A stretch of DNA of 64,000 nt from NCBI RefSeq assembly GCF_009712425.2, contig NZ_VCJR02000001.1:1678001-1742000 (forward strand), in the 5' to 3' direction. Within the stretch, counting starts at the first letter, position 1. The number at the start of each line of letters is the position of its first letter. The notes below the pieces were generated by a model. The model was given only the letters and a program-made list of their open reading frames with translations, was not told the DNA's origin and did no database searches. Origin of the DNA: Aquisalinus luteolus. Lineage in GTDB: Bacteria > Pseudomonadota > Alphaproteobacteria > Caulobacterales > Parvularculaceae. Positions 1 to 8,307 of the stretch are shown here, piece after piece. The position numbers and the translations under genes were made by a program.

Positions 1-1
1 G

Positions 2-1078
2 GAGATCGTCGAGGCCCACGACATCACCTTTATTGGTCCCTCGCCCAGCCATATCCGTGTCATGGGCGACAAGATCGCCGCGAAAGACACGATGGGCAAG
101 GCCGGCATCCCGCTGGTGCCGGGCTCCGATGGCGGCATCACCGATGCCGATCACGCGATGAAGATCGCACGGGAGATCGGCTTCCCGGTCCTGATCAAGG
201 CTGCCTCAGGCGGCGGCGGGCGCGGCATGAAGCTGGCCCGCGAGGAAGGCGACCTCGCCAATGCCATTTTCACCGCCCAGTCGGAAGCAAAAGCCGCCTT
301 TGGCGACGACGCTGTCTATCTTGAAAAATATCTCGAGCTGCCGCGCCATATCGAGATCCAGATCGCAGCCGACACCCACGGCAATGTCGTCCAGTTCGGC
401 GAGCGCGACTGCTCGCTCCAGCGCCGTAACCAGAAGGTCCTCGAAGAGGCCCTGTCACCGGCCCTGACGCCGGAACAGCGCGCCGAGATCGGCGAGATCA
501 CCCGCGCCGCCATCGAGAAGCTCGGCTATCGCGGAGTCGGCACGATCGAATATCTCTACGAGAACGGCCAGTTCTATTTCATCGAGATGAACACCCGGAT
601 CCAGGTGGAGCATCCGATCACGGAACAGGTCACCAATACCGACCTGATCCGCGAGCAGATCCGCATCGCCGCCGGTGAAAAGCTGTCGATGAAGCAGGAA
701 AACATCAAGTTCCAGGGCCACGCCATTGAATGCCGCATCAATGCCGAGGACCCGCGCACCTTCACGCCGTCGCCCGGCAAGATCACGGATTTCCATGCCC
801 CTGGCGGCATCGGCGTGCGTTTCGATTCTGCTGTCTATACGGGCTATACGATCCCGCCCTATTACGACTCCATGATCGGCAAGCTGGTCGTCTTTGGCGA
901 CAGCCGCGAGCTGGTTCTGGCGCGCCTGCGCCGGGCCCTGTCTGAGACGGTGATTACCGGCATCAATACCACTATCCCGCTTTTCCTCGACCTGCTTGAC
1001 GAACCTGCCTTCCAGAAGGGTGACTACAACATCCACTGGCTGGAACATTGGCTTGAGGAAAAGCACAAGTCGGACTGA
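2..1078 (+). CDS. accC: Acetyl-CoA carboxylase biotin carboxylase subunit, 5' end cut by window
   Basis: Biotin carboxylase uses ATP and bicarbonate to carboxylate biotin on AccB, the first half-reaction of malonyl-CoA synthesis for fatty acids. The open frame runs from base 2 and gives the C-terminal 358 residues; about 90 residues are missing compared with the usual 450. Visible signatures are the Gly-rich ATP-grasp loop (GGGGRGM, near base 208) and the strongly conserved EMNTRIQVEHPITE active-site segment near base 585. The in-frame ATG at 62 is internal, not the start. accB would be expected just upstream, outside the window. The gene ends at a TGA and is followed by about 150 bases carrying a DnaA-box match. 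Confidence 0.96.
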   Translation, partial: EIVEAHDITFIGPSPSHIRVMGDKIAAKDTMGKAGIPLVPGSDGGITDADHAMKIAREIGFPVLIKAASGGGGRGMKLAREEGDLANAIFTAQSEAKAAFGDDAVYLEKYLELPRHIEIQIAADTHGNVVQFGERDCSLQRRNQKVLEEALSPALTPEQRAEIGEITRAAIEKLGYRGVGTIEYLYENGQFYFIEMNTRIQVEHPITEQVTNTDLIREQIRIAAGEKLSMKQENIKFQGHAIECRINAEDPRTFTPSPGKITDFHAPGGIGVRFDSAVYTGYTIPPYYDSMIGKLVVFGDSRELVLARLRRALSETVITGINTTIPLFLDLLDEPAFQKGDYNIHWLEHWLEEKHKSD

Positions 1079-1102
1079 CCCGACGACTGACAGCTAACGG
1101 TT

Positions 1103-1111
1103 TTATCCACA
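1103..1111 (+). promoter_or_regulatory. Perfect DnaA-box match TTATCCACA
   Basis: The 9-mer TTATCCACA is the high-affinity E. coli DnaA box. It lies between accC and the EAL gene. Two TTAAC half-sites follow at about 1143 and 1175. That DnaA binds here is inference; one 9-mer can occur by chance, but its intergenic position and the cluster 3.8 kb away make it worth recording. Confidence 0.45.
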
Positions 1112-1225
1112 TTTTTCACCCGACTCACGGCAGGGTGGGTTGTTAACCATGTTTGAGGCACCACCTCAGCAATGTGTTAACCCGTAACGGGCATGATGCC
1201 CTTTCGAGCAAGCGCGGGAGCAGGC

Positions 1226-3745
1226 ATGGATACGGGGTCGCAGGCCGTAAGGCTGACCAATGTCGACATTGATAATGCCCTGGATAACAACCACTTCCAG
1301 GTCATTTTTCAGCCGATCTTCGATCTCGCTGATGGCTCCCTCATGCGCGTTGAAAGCTTTGTGCGCTGGACCCATCCGGGCCTCGGCGTACTGCCGCCCG
1401 GTGCCTTCATCTCCTTCTTCGAATCACAGGGCCGGATGGGCGAACTGACCCGACACGTGGTCACGACCGCCCTCGACGATTACATCGCCTGGCGCGGCAC
1501 GGACGGTCCGGGCCTCTCGATCAATCTTGCCCAGTCGGATGTGACCGAGCCGGACTTCGCCAAATGGTTCACCGCCACATTGAAAGACCGCAAGTTCCCG
1601 GCCCGCCTGATCACGCTGGAATGCCCGGCACTGCCCTCCACCATTTCCGTCAAGGACGCCGCCAAGCACTTCACCCGCCTGCGCAAGACCGGCGCAAGGC
1701 TTGCCATAGAGGTCCGCGGACGCGCCAACGACCTGTTGCGCACCATCGACCCGTTCCCGTTCGATGAACTGAAGACCGGCGGGTCAGCCATCCTGCGTTT
1801 TGCCCGCACCATGCGCGGCGGGCCCGGCCTGACCGCCATTTCGGAGCTGCTTGATCTGGCCAAGGCCAATAATGCCGGCATCATTGCCGTCGGGGTCGAG
1901 GACCAGCCGTCGCTCAAGGCCCTTGCCGGTCTCGGCTTTACCGGCGCTCAGGGCAATTATCTCGCCACCATCCGGGCGCTCGATTCCGTCGAGCCACGCC
2001 TTGTCAGCCATGCCCGCAGCGTGCTGTCGCTAGAGCCAGTGGGCGAGGAACAGCTGGAGCAGATGACGAGAGGCGTTTCGGTCGACACAGCACCGGCGGA
2101 AGCTATCAGCACGTCCGACGACGATACCGCCGAGGACAGCACTGACACATCAGAGGCTGCCGAAAAGAAAGCCAGAACGGCAAGAACCCGCAAGGCTATC
2201 GCCGAGGCGAAACTGACGCCTGAGAAGCTGGCCTTGTTGAAGAAAAAAGCCGCGGAAGTCGCCGCCCGCAAGCGCGCCGAGAAAAAGGCAGCCGAGGCCG
2301 AAGCTGCCGAGAGCGATGCGGTAGAAGAGGACACTCAAGAGACCACGGCTGATACTACAGACCTTACTGCATCCCCTGAGCAGGTCGCCGCCGATCTCAA
2401 CGAAACGCACAACACTTTGCGCGAGGTCGCGGCCCGCAAGCAGGCAGAGGAAAACGCCCGGCGTCTCCAGTCGCGCCTGTCCCAGGCCTATGAGCTGCCC
2501 CATGAGAGCGAAATCAGGCACGCGACAGCTCAAAACGGAAATTCCGTATCGAAAAGCGCAAGCAAGACGATAGAGGGCGATGAGGTCGTGATGCCGACGA
2601 TCACCCTGCCCGAACCTTATACGCAGGACGCTTTCAAAAAGGCAGAACCCGATCCCCAGGCGGGCATGGTGCTCGACGCGCCGAAGACCCGTGGCACCGA
2701 AAAATCCGTTGCCCGCACCACCGCTGACGAGGCCGATAGACCCACCGGATCTGGCAAGGCGTCGGAAGAGGCAGCTACCGCAGACACACCGGCAAGCAAC
2801 CATTCCGATGGTCAGGACGTTTCCGGTAGCGTGAAAACAAGCTCCAGATCACGCCGCTCTAAGGCCACTCAAGAGACTGCTTCTGAAGCCGAGGCGCAGG
2901 TCGAAACGGATGTTGAGGATCAGGTGGAAGTGGCTGCCGAGGAGGCGAAATCTGCTGCCGTCCCCCAGACACCCGGCGAGTTCAAGCCCGGCACCTCGGC
3001 GTCTGCTGCCCAACCGGTTGAAGAAACGCCTGAAGAGCAGGATAAAACAACGGATATTACAGCCGCAGCGCCGGACCGCGAGAGCGAATGGTATCCGAAA
3101 TTGCCGCATTTCCGCAGTGGCATCACCGGTTCTCTTCGTCTCACAGGCATATCGGAGACATCACCTGAAGATACAGGTGCAAACAAGGCTTCTGAACCGG
3201 CTAAAGCCGATCTGGATGAAGACATCTTCAACCAGGTTGTCGAGCCGGATAAGGCTACGGAAGGGTCTGCCGCAAAAGCACAGGCAGACACCAAGCCTGA
3301 TCTGATCGCCGAAGAGCTGCCTGTCGAGCCGGTCGTCGTCAGCGCCGAGAGCGATGTCGTGCCGCCACCGCAGGTCGACGAGAACGAAGAGATTTACGCT
3401 GCCGCTGATGAGGAAATCTTCAAGTCGGAAGACGAGGTTCTCGACGAGGCTTTCGAGGGCGCAGCCGAACTCGACCCGACCAAGGTTCATGCCGACGATA
3501 CCGAAGGCCCGATCGAGCTCGACAGCACGGAGCGTGAGATCGCCGGTCGCCTGCGCGGCCTGAGCCGTCCCAGGCGCAAGAGCTGGCTGATGCGTCGCCA
3601 CCGCATCATGCCGACTCATTTCTGGCCGCGGGCGTGGAAACGCAAATGGGAAGAGCTTCGCGCCGACAATGATGCCGACAATGATGACGGCGATTACGAG
3701 CCGGAAGCCGAACCAGCTGCGAAGACAGGCTCCGAAAAAGCTTAG
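1226..3745 (+). CDS. Degenerate EAL-domain protein with long disordered acidic/Ala-rich tail
   Basis: Residues about 10-245 match the EAL (cyclic-di-GMP phosphodiesterase) fold, but the signature EAL is ESF (residues 43-45). The segment that normally reads DDFGTGYSS is replaced by EVRGRANDLLRT, so the paired metal-binding aspartates are gone. Hydrolysis is therefore unlikely; c-di-GMP binding or scaffolding is inferred. Residues about 270-780 are low-complexity, rich in Ala, Glu, Asp, Lys and Thr, with a charged KKKAAE-type helical stretch. The last 70 residues contain a basic Arg/Trp-rich patch and an acidic end. The ATG at 1226 is preferred over 1193 because GGGAG lies five bases upstream of it. 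The stop overlaps the convergent thiO stop by four bases. Confidence 0.8.
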   Translation: MDTGSQAVRLTNVDIDNALDNNHFQVIFQPIFDLADGSLMRVESFVRWTHPGLGVLPPGAFISFFESQGRMGELTRHVVTTALDDYIAWRGTDGPGLSINLAQSDVTEPDFAKWFTATLKDRKFPARLITLECPALPSTISVKDAAKHFTRLRKTGARLAIEVRGRANDLLRTIDPFPFDELKTGGSAILRFARTMRGGPGLTAISELLDLAKANNAGIIAVGVEDQPSLKALAGLGFTGAQGNYLATIRALDSVEPRLVSHARSVLSLEPVGEEQLEQMTRGVSVDTAPAEAISTSDDDTAEDSTDTSEAAEKKARTARTRKAIAEAKLTPEKLALLKKKAAEVAARKRAEKKAAEAEAAESDAVEEDTQETTADTTDLTASPEQVAADLNETHNTLREVAARKQAEENARRLQSRLSQAYELPHESEIRHATAQNGNSVSKSASKTIEGDEVVMPTITLPEPYTQDAFKKAEPDPQAGMVLDAPKTRGTEKSVARTTADEADRPTGSGKASEEAATADTPASNHSDGQDVSGSVKTSSRSRRSKATQETASEAEAQVETDVEDQVEVAAEEAKSAAVPQTPGEFKPGTSASAAQPVEETPEEQDKTTDITAAAPDRESEWYPKLPHFRSGITGSLRLTGISETSPEDTGANKASEPAKADLDEDIFNQVVEPDKATEGSAAKAQADTKPDLIAEELPVEPVVVSAESDVVPPPQVDENEEIYAAADEEIFKSEDEVLDEAFEGAAELDPTKVHADDTEGPIELDSTEREIAGRLRGLSRPRRKSWLMRRHRIMPTHFWPRAWKRKWEELRADNDADNDDGDYEPEAEPAAKTGSEKA

Positions 3746-4857
3746 CCTGCAAACCTGTCCGGCGCCGTCAGTCCCGGATTGCCTGCCCCGCCGACAATCG
3801 CCGCCACCAGCCTTGCCGTCGCCGGAGCCAGCAGAATGCCATTGCGGTGATGACCGCTGGCATAGATCAGGTTTTCTACCCCACTTGACCGGCCAATTAC
3901 CGGCAGGCGATCGGGTGTCGTCGGGCGCAACCCGGCCCAGGCATCGGTGACGGTACACCCCTTCAGCCCCGGCGCGACGGATGCGGCCCCCTCACTCAGA
4001 CTGTCTATGCGGTCTTCATCTGTTGTAAGCGTTTCGATGTGCCGCTCCTCTGTTGCCCCGACAACGAGACGCCCGCCGGCTTTCGGGCACAGATAGGTGC
4101 CGCTGGTCCGGATCACGCAGGAAAGGCTGGCGGTCGCCGCATCGAGGCTCAGCGCCTGCCCTTTGATAGAGAAGAATGGCACCGGTCCCTTCTCAAGCCA
4201 GAAATCGCGTGAAGCGAGCCCGGCAGCAGCGATCACCTGCCCCGCCTCGATCCGCTCTCCGTTGCTGGTCTTCACCGCGCAGATCCTGTCTGCCTCTCTC
4301 TCGAGACTGGTGACAGCGACATCCTCTATCAGCTTCACGCCCATCGCCTTGCACGTCTTCGCTAACGCAGACGCAGCGAGGCGCGGATCGACCTGACCCT
4401 CGTCAGCCAGATAGAGAGCGGTTCCAAACCGTGCATGCAGGCCAGGCTGCAGCTGGTCGAGTTCACCGCGCGACAACATCACCGGTCGCCGCCCGAAGCC
4501 CGAAAGTCTCTCTGCAAGCGACTTCAAGCCCGCCGCCTCCCTGGCGGAGGCCGCCAGCCCGAGCGCACCTGTCATGCGCAGGTCGATATCGATACCGCTG
4601 GTCTCGACAAGCGCCTGTGCCAGCTCCCGCCAGCTGGCGAGCGAGGCCATGGCGAAACGGTGAAAGCTCTCCTGCCTGTCCTCATCGACATGGGCAAGTT
4701 CGAAACCCGGGCACAGCATACCCGCAGCCGCACTCGTGGTGCCCGCTCCCGGCTGCCCGGCCTCGATGAGGCACACATCAGCGCCCTCGCCCGCCAGCCG
4801 GTGCGCGATTGCAAGGCCGATCAGCCCGCCGCCGATGATGACGATGTCCGCTTGCAT
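3742..4857 (-). CDS. thiO: Glycine oxidase-like FAD-dependent amine oxidase (ThiO family)
   Basis: This 371-residue protein is a D-amino-acid-oxidase-type flavoenzyme. It starts with a dinucleotide-binding GGGLIGLAIA motif and an acidic residue ending the second strand, then a Gly/Ala-rich stretch around residue 40 (GTTSAAAGML). The C-terminal part has the GLRPTTPDRLPVIG and GHHRNGILLAPAT signatures of ThiO, which oxidises glycine to iminoglycine for the thiazole ring of thiamine. No other thi gene is adjacent, so glycine oxidase is inferred from family; another small-amine substrate is possible. It converges on the EAL gene with overlapping stop codons. Confidence 0.85.
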   Translation of the reverse strand: MQADIVIIGGGLIGLAIAHRLAGEGADVCLIEAGQPGAGTTSAAAGMLCPGFELAHVDEDRQESFHRFAMASLASWRELAQALVETSGIDIDLRMTGALGLAASAREAAGLKSLAERLSGFGRRPVMLSRGELDQLQPGLHARFGTALYLADEGQVDPRLAASALAKTCKAMGVKLIEDVAVTSLEREADRICAVKTSNGERIEAGQVIAAAGLASRDFWLEKGPVPFFSIKGQALSLDAATASLSCVIRTSGTYLCPKAGGRLVVGATEERHIETLTTDEDRIDSLSEGAASVAPGLKGCTVTDAWAGLRPTTPDRLPVIGRSSGVENLIYASGHHRNGILLAPATARLVAAIVGGAGNPGLTAPDRFAG

Positions 4858-4920
4858 AGCGCGCCTGTCTAGACGAGGTCAGCCTTACTGTCACCTGTGC
4901 AAACCTGTCTCCACGAAGGG

Positions 4921-5041
4921 TTTTCCACAGGTTTTCTCCACCTCTTTTCCACATACAAGCTGGATAACCACAGCCTGGAGTGTCGGATGATCCGCCTTGT
5001 GGAAAACCGGTGGAAAAACTGTTGGAAAATGCTGTGGAAAA
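4921..5041. promoter_or_regulatory. Cluster of inverted DnaA-box-like 9-mers (TTTTCCACA)
   Basis: Four exact copies of TTTTCCACA, which fits the DnaA consensus TTWTNCACA, lie within 121 bases. Two are forward (4921-4929 and 4945-4953) and two are reverse (4998-5006 and 5033-5041). Near matches fill the gaps: ATAACCACA at 4964, the complement of TTTTCCACC at 5009-5017, and a one-base variant at about 5020-5029. A short inverted repeat CGGATGATCCG (4984-4994) sits between the halves. GANTC (CcrM) sites follow at 5072 and 5128. The block lies between divergent thiO and a transporter gene. A DnaA-titration site, a replication origin element or a DnaA-controlled promoter are candidates; none is proved. 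Confidence 0.6.
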
Positions 5042-5133
5042 CTCTCCGCGCTCCGCCCTGCAATGGACAAAGAATCATTGCGATAAGGGCCGCATCACTT
5101 CACCTTTCAACCTGCAGCGGAAAACGAGATTCC

Positions 5134-6366
5134 ATGGCGTATTTTGTGGCGATAGCCGCGATGGTGCTTATTGCCGTCGCGCTGACCCGGCTTACCCGTT
5201 CAGGCCTGATGCAGCGCTTGTCGACCCGGCCAGCTGTCATCCTGTCCGTGGCAGTGGGGGTTGGCTGCCTCTACCAGCTGCTACGCCTGCCTGAACTGGA
5301 ACATGACATCCTCAGCCGGCTCGCCGCTGGCGGTCTCGCCGCGCTTGCCTTCATCGCCGGACTGCAGTTCCGCGTCTCGAAACTGATGCGCCAGTCGCCT
5401 GCCGCGCTCCGGCTCGCGACCATCGCCGGCCCCCTCTTCCTGATTGCTGCGGCCATCTCCGCCTTTATCTTCATGCCCAGCCTGTCAATCTGGTCGGCGC
5501 TGCTCATTGGCGGAGCGCTGATGCTGAACGGCGCGGCCATCGACCGCCGGGCCATCACCGGGTCCTCAGCCCCCGGCGACGTGAAGACAACCGTAGAGCT
5601 GGAAAGCGCCGCCGCCCTCGTCATTGGCCTGCCCCTCGTCATCATTATCGAGCTTCTTTCAGACGCGCCTTTCTCCGCCGCCAATGGCGTGATCGAGACC
5701 GGCGTGTTCCGGGCGACCATCGGCTTCGGCATTGGCGGTGCCATCGGCCTGATCGGCGGTCGTCTTTCCAAGCGTTATGCCGGACCGCGCAAACAGGACG
5801 AAGGCGACTATCGCCGCCTCGCCTTCGCTTTTGGCAGCGGCATCGCTGCCTTCCTGCTTGCGCCTCTGTTACAGGGCGAAGCCATTATCGCTGCCGGGGC
5901 TGCCGGCCTGATCTGGTCGGAGGAAGGCTGCCTTTCCGCCACCCGCCGCCGCGACCTGCGCCAGAAATTCGACCATGCGATCAAGCCGGTCGCCTATGCC
6001 GTCTTCGGCTTCATCCTCGGTCCCAGCCTGTTGCAGGCGGATATTCTCATCATCCTGTTCTCCATTGGCGCGATCACCGTATTGCGCATCGGTCCGCGCC
6101 TCATCGCCCTGTCGTCGCTGGGCATGAACTCCCACCAGCAGGCTTTCCTTGCCTGGTTCGGCGGCGCGCCCGGTGCCGCCTCGGCTCTTTATCTCATCAA
6201 ACTGATGGGCATCAGCGCCCTGATGGATCAGGAGATGGTACTGACCATTGGGACGACCTGCGTCTTCATCGCCATTATCGGCACGCGCCTTTCATCGAAA
6301 CCCCTTGCGAGCTATTTCATCCGCCAGCACGCCCTCGCCCGCAAGCGCCGCTTCTACACCTCCTGA
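5134..6366 (+). CDS. CPA-type cation:proton antiporter-like membrane protein, ion-site motif altered
   Basis: A 410-residue protein with about 12 hydrophobic segments. Its layout resembles CPA1-family Na+/H+ exchangers: LAFIAGLQFR near residue 71 corresponds to the FxAGL helix and AFLAWFGGAPGA to the late GWFGPRG helix. Where CPA1 members have a GESxxND motif, this protein has LESAAAL (residues 156-162), so the Asn-Asp pair is missing. It may transport by another mechanism or have a regulatory role. The open frame extends back to 4897, but that part crosses the box cluster and looks non-coding; ATG at 5134 begins directly with the first membrane helix. Confidence 0.65.
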   Translation: MAYFVAIAAMVLIAVALTRLTRSGLMQRLSTRPAVILSVAVGVGCLYQLLRLPELEHDILSRLAAGGLAALAFIAGLQFRVSKLMRQSPAALRLATIAGPLFLIAAAISAFIFMPSLSIWSALLIGGALMLNGAAIDRRAITGSSAPGDVKTTVELESAAALVIGLPLVIIIELLSDAPFSAANGVIETGVFRATIGFGIGGAIGLIGGRLSKRYAGPRKQDEGDYRRLAFAFGSGIAAFLLAPLLQGEAIIAAGAAGLIWSEEGCLSATRRRDLRQKFDHAIKPVAYAVFGFILGPSLLQADILIILFSIGAITVLRIGPRLIALSSLGMNSHQQAFLAWFGGAPGAASALYLIKLMGISALMDQEMVLTIGTTCVFIAIIGTRLSSKPLASYFIRQHALARKRRFYTS

Positions 6367-6394
6367 CTGGTCTCAAGATTGCAGGGCTTTTCCT

Positions 6395-6412
6395 GCCGGA
6401 CTATGATCCGGC
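6395..6412. repeat. Inverted repeat upstream of the crotonase gene
   Basis: GCCGGA and TCCGGC are separated by CTATGA, 20 bases before the crotonase start and 29 bases after the antiporter stop. No T-run follows, so this is either a weak terminator or an operator. Confidence 0.3.
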
Positions 6413-6431
6413 ATCAGGGAGCAAACGGACC

Positions 6432-7211
6432 ATGAGCAATCGCATCATCAGTGAGACCAGCGACAAGGGGGTCGTAACCCTGCGCCTTAACCGTCCCGAA
6501 GCGCATAACGCCATCGACGACGCGACCATCGACGAGATGTCGGAGCTGATCGCCCATCTGCACACGTCCTCGACGGTGCGTGCCGTCGTCATTCGCGGCA
6601 CGCCGGATTCATTCTGCTCCGGGGTCGATATCGCGTGGATGCAGCACATGGCAGAGGCCGGCACCGCCGATGACGCCCGCCGCGTCGCCCATATCCTGCT
6701 TGCGCTGCGCAATCTCAACAAGCCGACCATCGCCGTGTTGGAAGGTCCCTGCCTTGGCGGTGGGCTTGCCCTTGCTGCCTGCTGCGACATCACCATCGCT
6801 GCAGAAGATGCCTGGTTCGCCCTGCCCGCCGTGCATCTCGGCACGGTGCCGGCTGTGATTGCACCGTTTGTGATGGAGGCAATGGGTCAGGCAAATGCAC
6901 GGCGCTACTTTCTCACCGGCGAGCAATTCTCGGCCAGCGAGGCGCGCCGGATGGGCCTTGTTCAGGCCGTTTGCATGCAGGCGCAGATAGAGGAAACGGT
7001 CGAAACCTTCGTCGGCCATCTGCTGAAAGGTGCGCCGCGCACCCTCGCGATCTGCAAGGAAATGCTGCACGTCTATGCCGACAAGCCAATCGGACCGTCG
7101 CTGATCAATGACATGGCAGAACGCGTCGTGCGCAACCGCAAGAGCGCCGAAGCGCAGGAGGGGCTGGAGGCATTCCTGGAAAAACGCCAGCCCAACTGGC
7201 AGAAGGGCTGA
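6432..7211 (+). CDS. Enoyl-CoA hydratase/isomerase family protein, LiuC-like
   Basis: This 259-residue crotonase-fold enzyme has the oxyanion-hole elements FCSGVDIAWM (about residues 60-69) and GPCLGGGLALAACCD. The segment APFVMEAMGQANARRYFLTGEQFSASEA resembles methylglutaconyl-CoA hydratase (LiuC) of leucine breakdown, split here only by its variable sites. The residue equal to Glu144 of mitochondrial enoyl-CoA hydratase is Ala (PAVHLG instead of PEVxLG), and the Glu164 position is Arg, as in LiuC proteins. The exact reaction is therefore uncertain. No other leucine-degradation gene is in view. ATG follows a GGGAGCAAACGGACC ribosome-binding region. Confidence 0.8.
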   Translation: MSNRIISETSDKGVVTLRLNRPEAHNAIDDATIDEMSELIAHLHTSSTVRAVVIRGTPDSFCSGVDIAWMQHMAEAGTADDARRVAHILLALRNLNKPTIAVLEGPCLGGGLALAACCDITIAAEDAWFALPAVHLGTVPAVIAPFVMEAMGQANARRYFLTGEQFSASEARRMGLVQAVCMQAQIEETVETFVGHLLKGAPRTLAICKEMLHVYADKPIGPSLINDMAERVVRNRKSAEAQEGLEAFLEKRQPNWQKG

Positions 7212-7223
7212 CAGGCAAGCTGC

Positions 7224-8114
7224 CTAGTCAGGCTTTTCCTCAGGCGCCCGCCCCCGCGCCTCAATCGTCTCGACCAGCGCCGTCAGCGTCCTGATTTCCT
7301 TGCGCAGGGCCTGAACTTCCAGCTGGACCTCGTCGGTCTCCTTCACCAGAAGGTCTTCGGTATGCTCTGAATCCTCCTCGACCACGCGCACGACGATGGC
7401 AACGAAAAGGTTCAGCATGGTGAAGGTGCCGATCAGCACGAAGGTGATGAAGAATATCCATGAATTAGGATGAGTGCGCGCGACCGTGTTGGCGATCTCG
7501 GCCCAGCCCTCCAGCGTCATCACCTGGAACAGCGTGTACATCGACACGAACACGTCGCCGAACAATACCGGATGCGCCGCGCCATAGAGGTTAGAGGCAA
7601 TGACCGCGAATACATAGACGATCAGCACAACTATGACCCCGACAGAGAGGATGCCGGGAATTGAGTCGATCAGCGAGCGCACCACCGTGCGCATGCGCGG
7701 TATCATCGTGACCACATGCAACACCCGCAACACGCGGAACGCACGCAAGGCGGCAAACAGGTTCGACGTCGCCAGCGCGGAGATCAGGATGATGATGAAA
7801 TCGAAGACATTCCAGCCATCGCGAAAGAACCGTTTTCGCCAGGCATAGATGCGCAGGGCCAATTCAATCAGGAATACGACAAGGAAGCCACGATCGATCG
7901 TCAGGAAAAGCGCGAGGTGGTTTTCCTTTATATGCGGCATCGTTTCCAGGCCCAGCAACGCCGCATTGGCGAAGATCAGGATCAGGATCGCATACTGAAA
8001 CGGTCGCGAATTGATGAAATTGCGCAGGCGCAGGATATGGCGCGGCGGCGCAGTCTCTTCCGGCGCAAGGTCCAGCCGCGCCTGTTGCCGATTTCCCCCG
8101 GTATTCACTGACAT
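7224..8114 (-). CDS. Prokaryotic voltage-gated cation channel (NaChBac/NavAb type) with TLEGWAE filter
   Basis: A single-repeat six-helix channel subunit, expected to form a tetramer in the inner membrane. Helices S1-S4 span about residues 40-150. S4 carries Arg at three-residue steps (R124, R127, R130) and then His133 where NavAb-type channels usually have a fourth Arg. The pore region has TLEGWAE (residues 200-206, bases 7497-7517); classic sodium channels have TLESWxx. Gly at the fourth position is known from the calcium-selective CavMr channel. S6 (FVLIGTFTMLNLFVAI) leads into a C-terminal coiled coil of about 45 residues. The ATG at 8114 has GGAAC upstream; an ATG at 8153 has no ribosome-binding site. 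Confidence 0.9.
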   Translation of the reverse strand: MSVNTGGNRQQARLDLAPEETAPPRHILRLRNFINSRPFQYAILILIFANAALLGLETMPHIKENHLALFLTIDRGFLVVFLIELALRIYAWRKRFFRDGWNVFDFIIILISALATSNLFAALRAFRVLRVLHVVTMIPRMRTVVRSLIDSIPGILSVGVIVVLIVYVFAVIASNLYGAAHPVLFGDVFVSMYTLFQVMTLEGWAEIANTVARTHPNSWIFFITFVLIGTFTMLNLFVAIVVRVVEEDSEHTEDLLVKETDEVQLEVQALRKEIRTLTALVETIEARGRAPEEKPD

Positions 8115-8307
8115 CCCTGTTCCGTGTAGCGGTGCGATCTGGCACCATTCCATAGTTGTTTTACCAGATGTCCGCGAAGTGATAAGACATTGCTTGGCAG
8201 GAAGCTGAATCTTATAACATTTTTAAGTGGTTCGATAGATATCGTTAACCAGAATACCCGATTTGGGTGCAGCATGGCCGATATCTCGGCGTCTTGGCGG
8301 AAACTCG

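Noticed and set aside
1141-1180. CtrA binding site formed by two TTAAC motifs
   Set aside because: The two are about 32 bases apart, while the CtrA consensus needs a seven-base spacer.
2150-2803. Long Cys/Gly/Phe-rich frames on the minus strand across the EAL-protein tail
   Set aside because: They are shadows caused by the biased composition of the disordered tail; no ribosome-binding site or family signature.
4897-5133. 79-codon N-terminal extension of the antiporter-like gene
   Set aside because: It crosses the DnaA-box cluster, is Trp/Lys/Cys-rich without family likeness, and the ATG at 5134 starts the first membrane helix directly.
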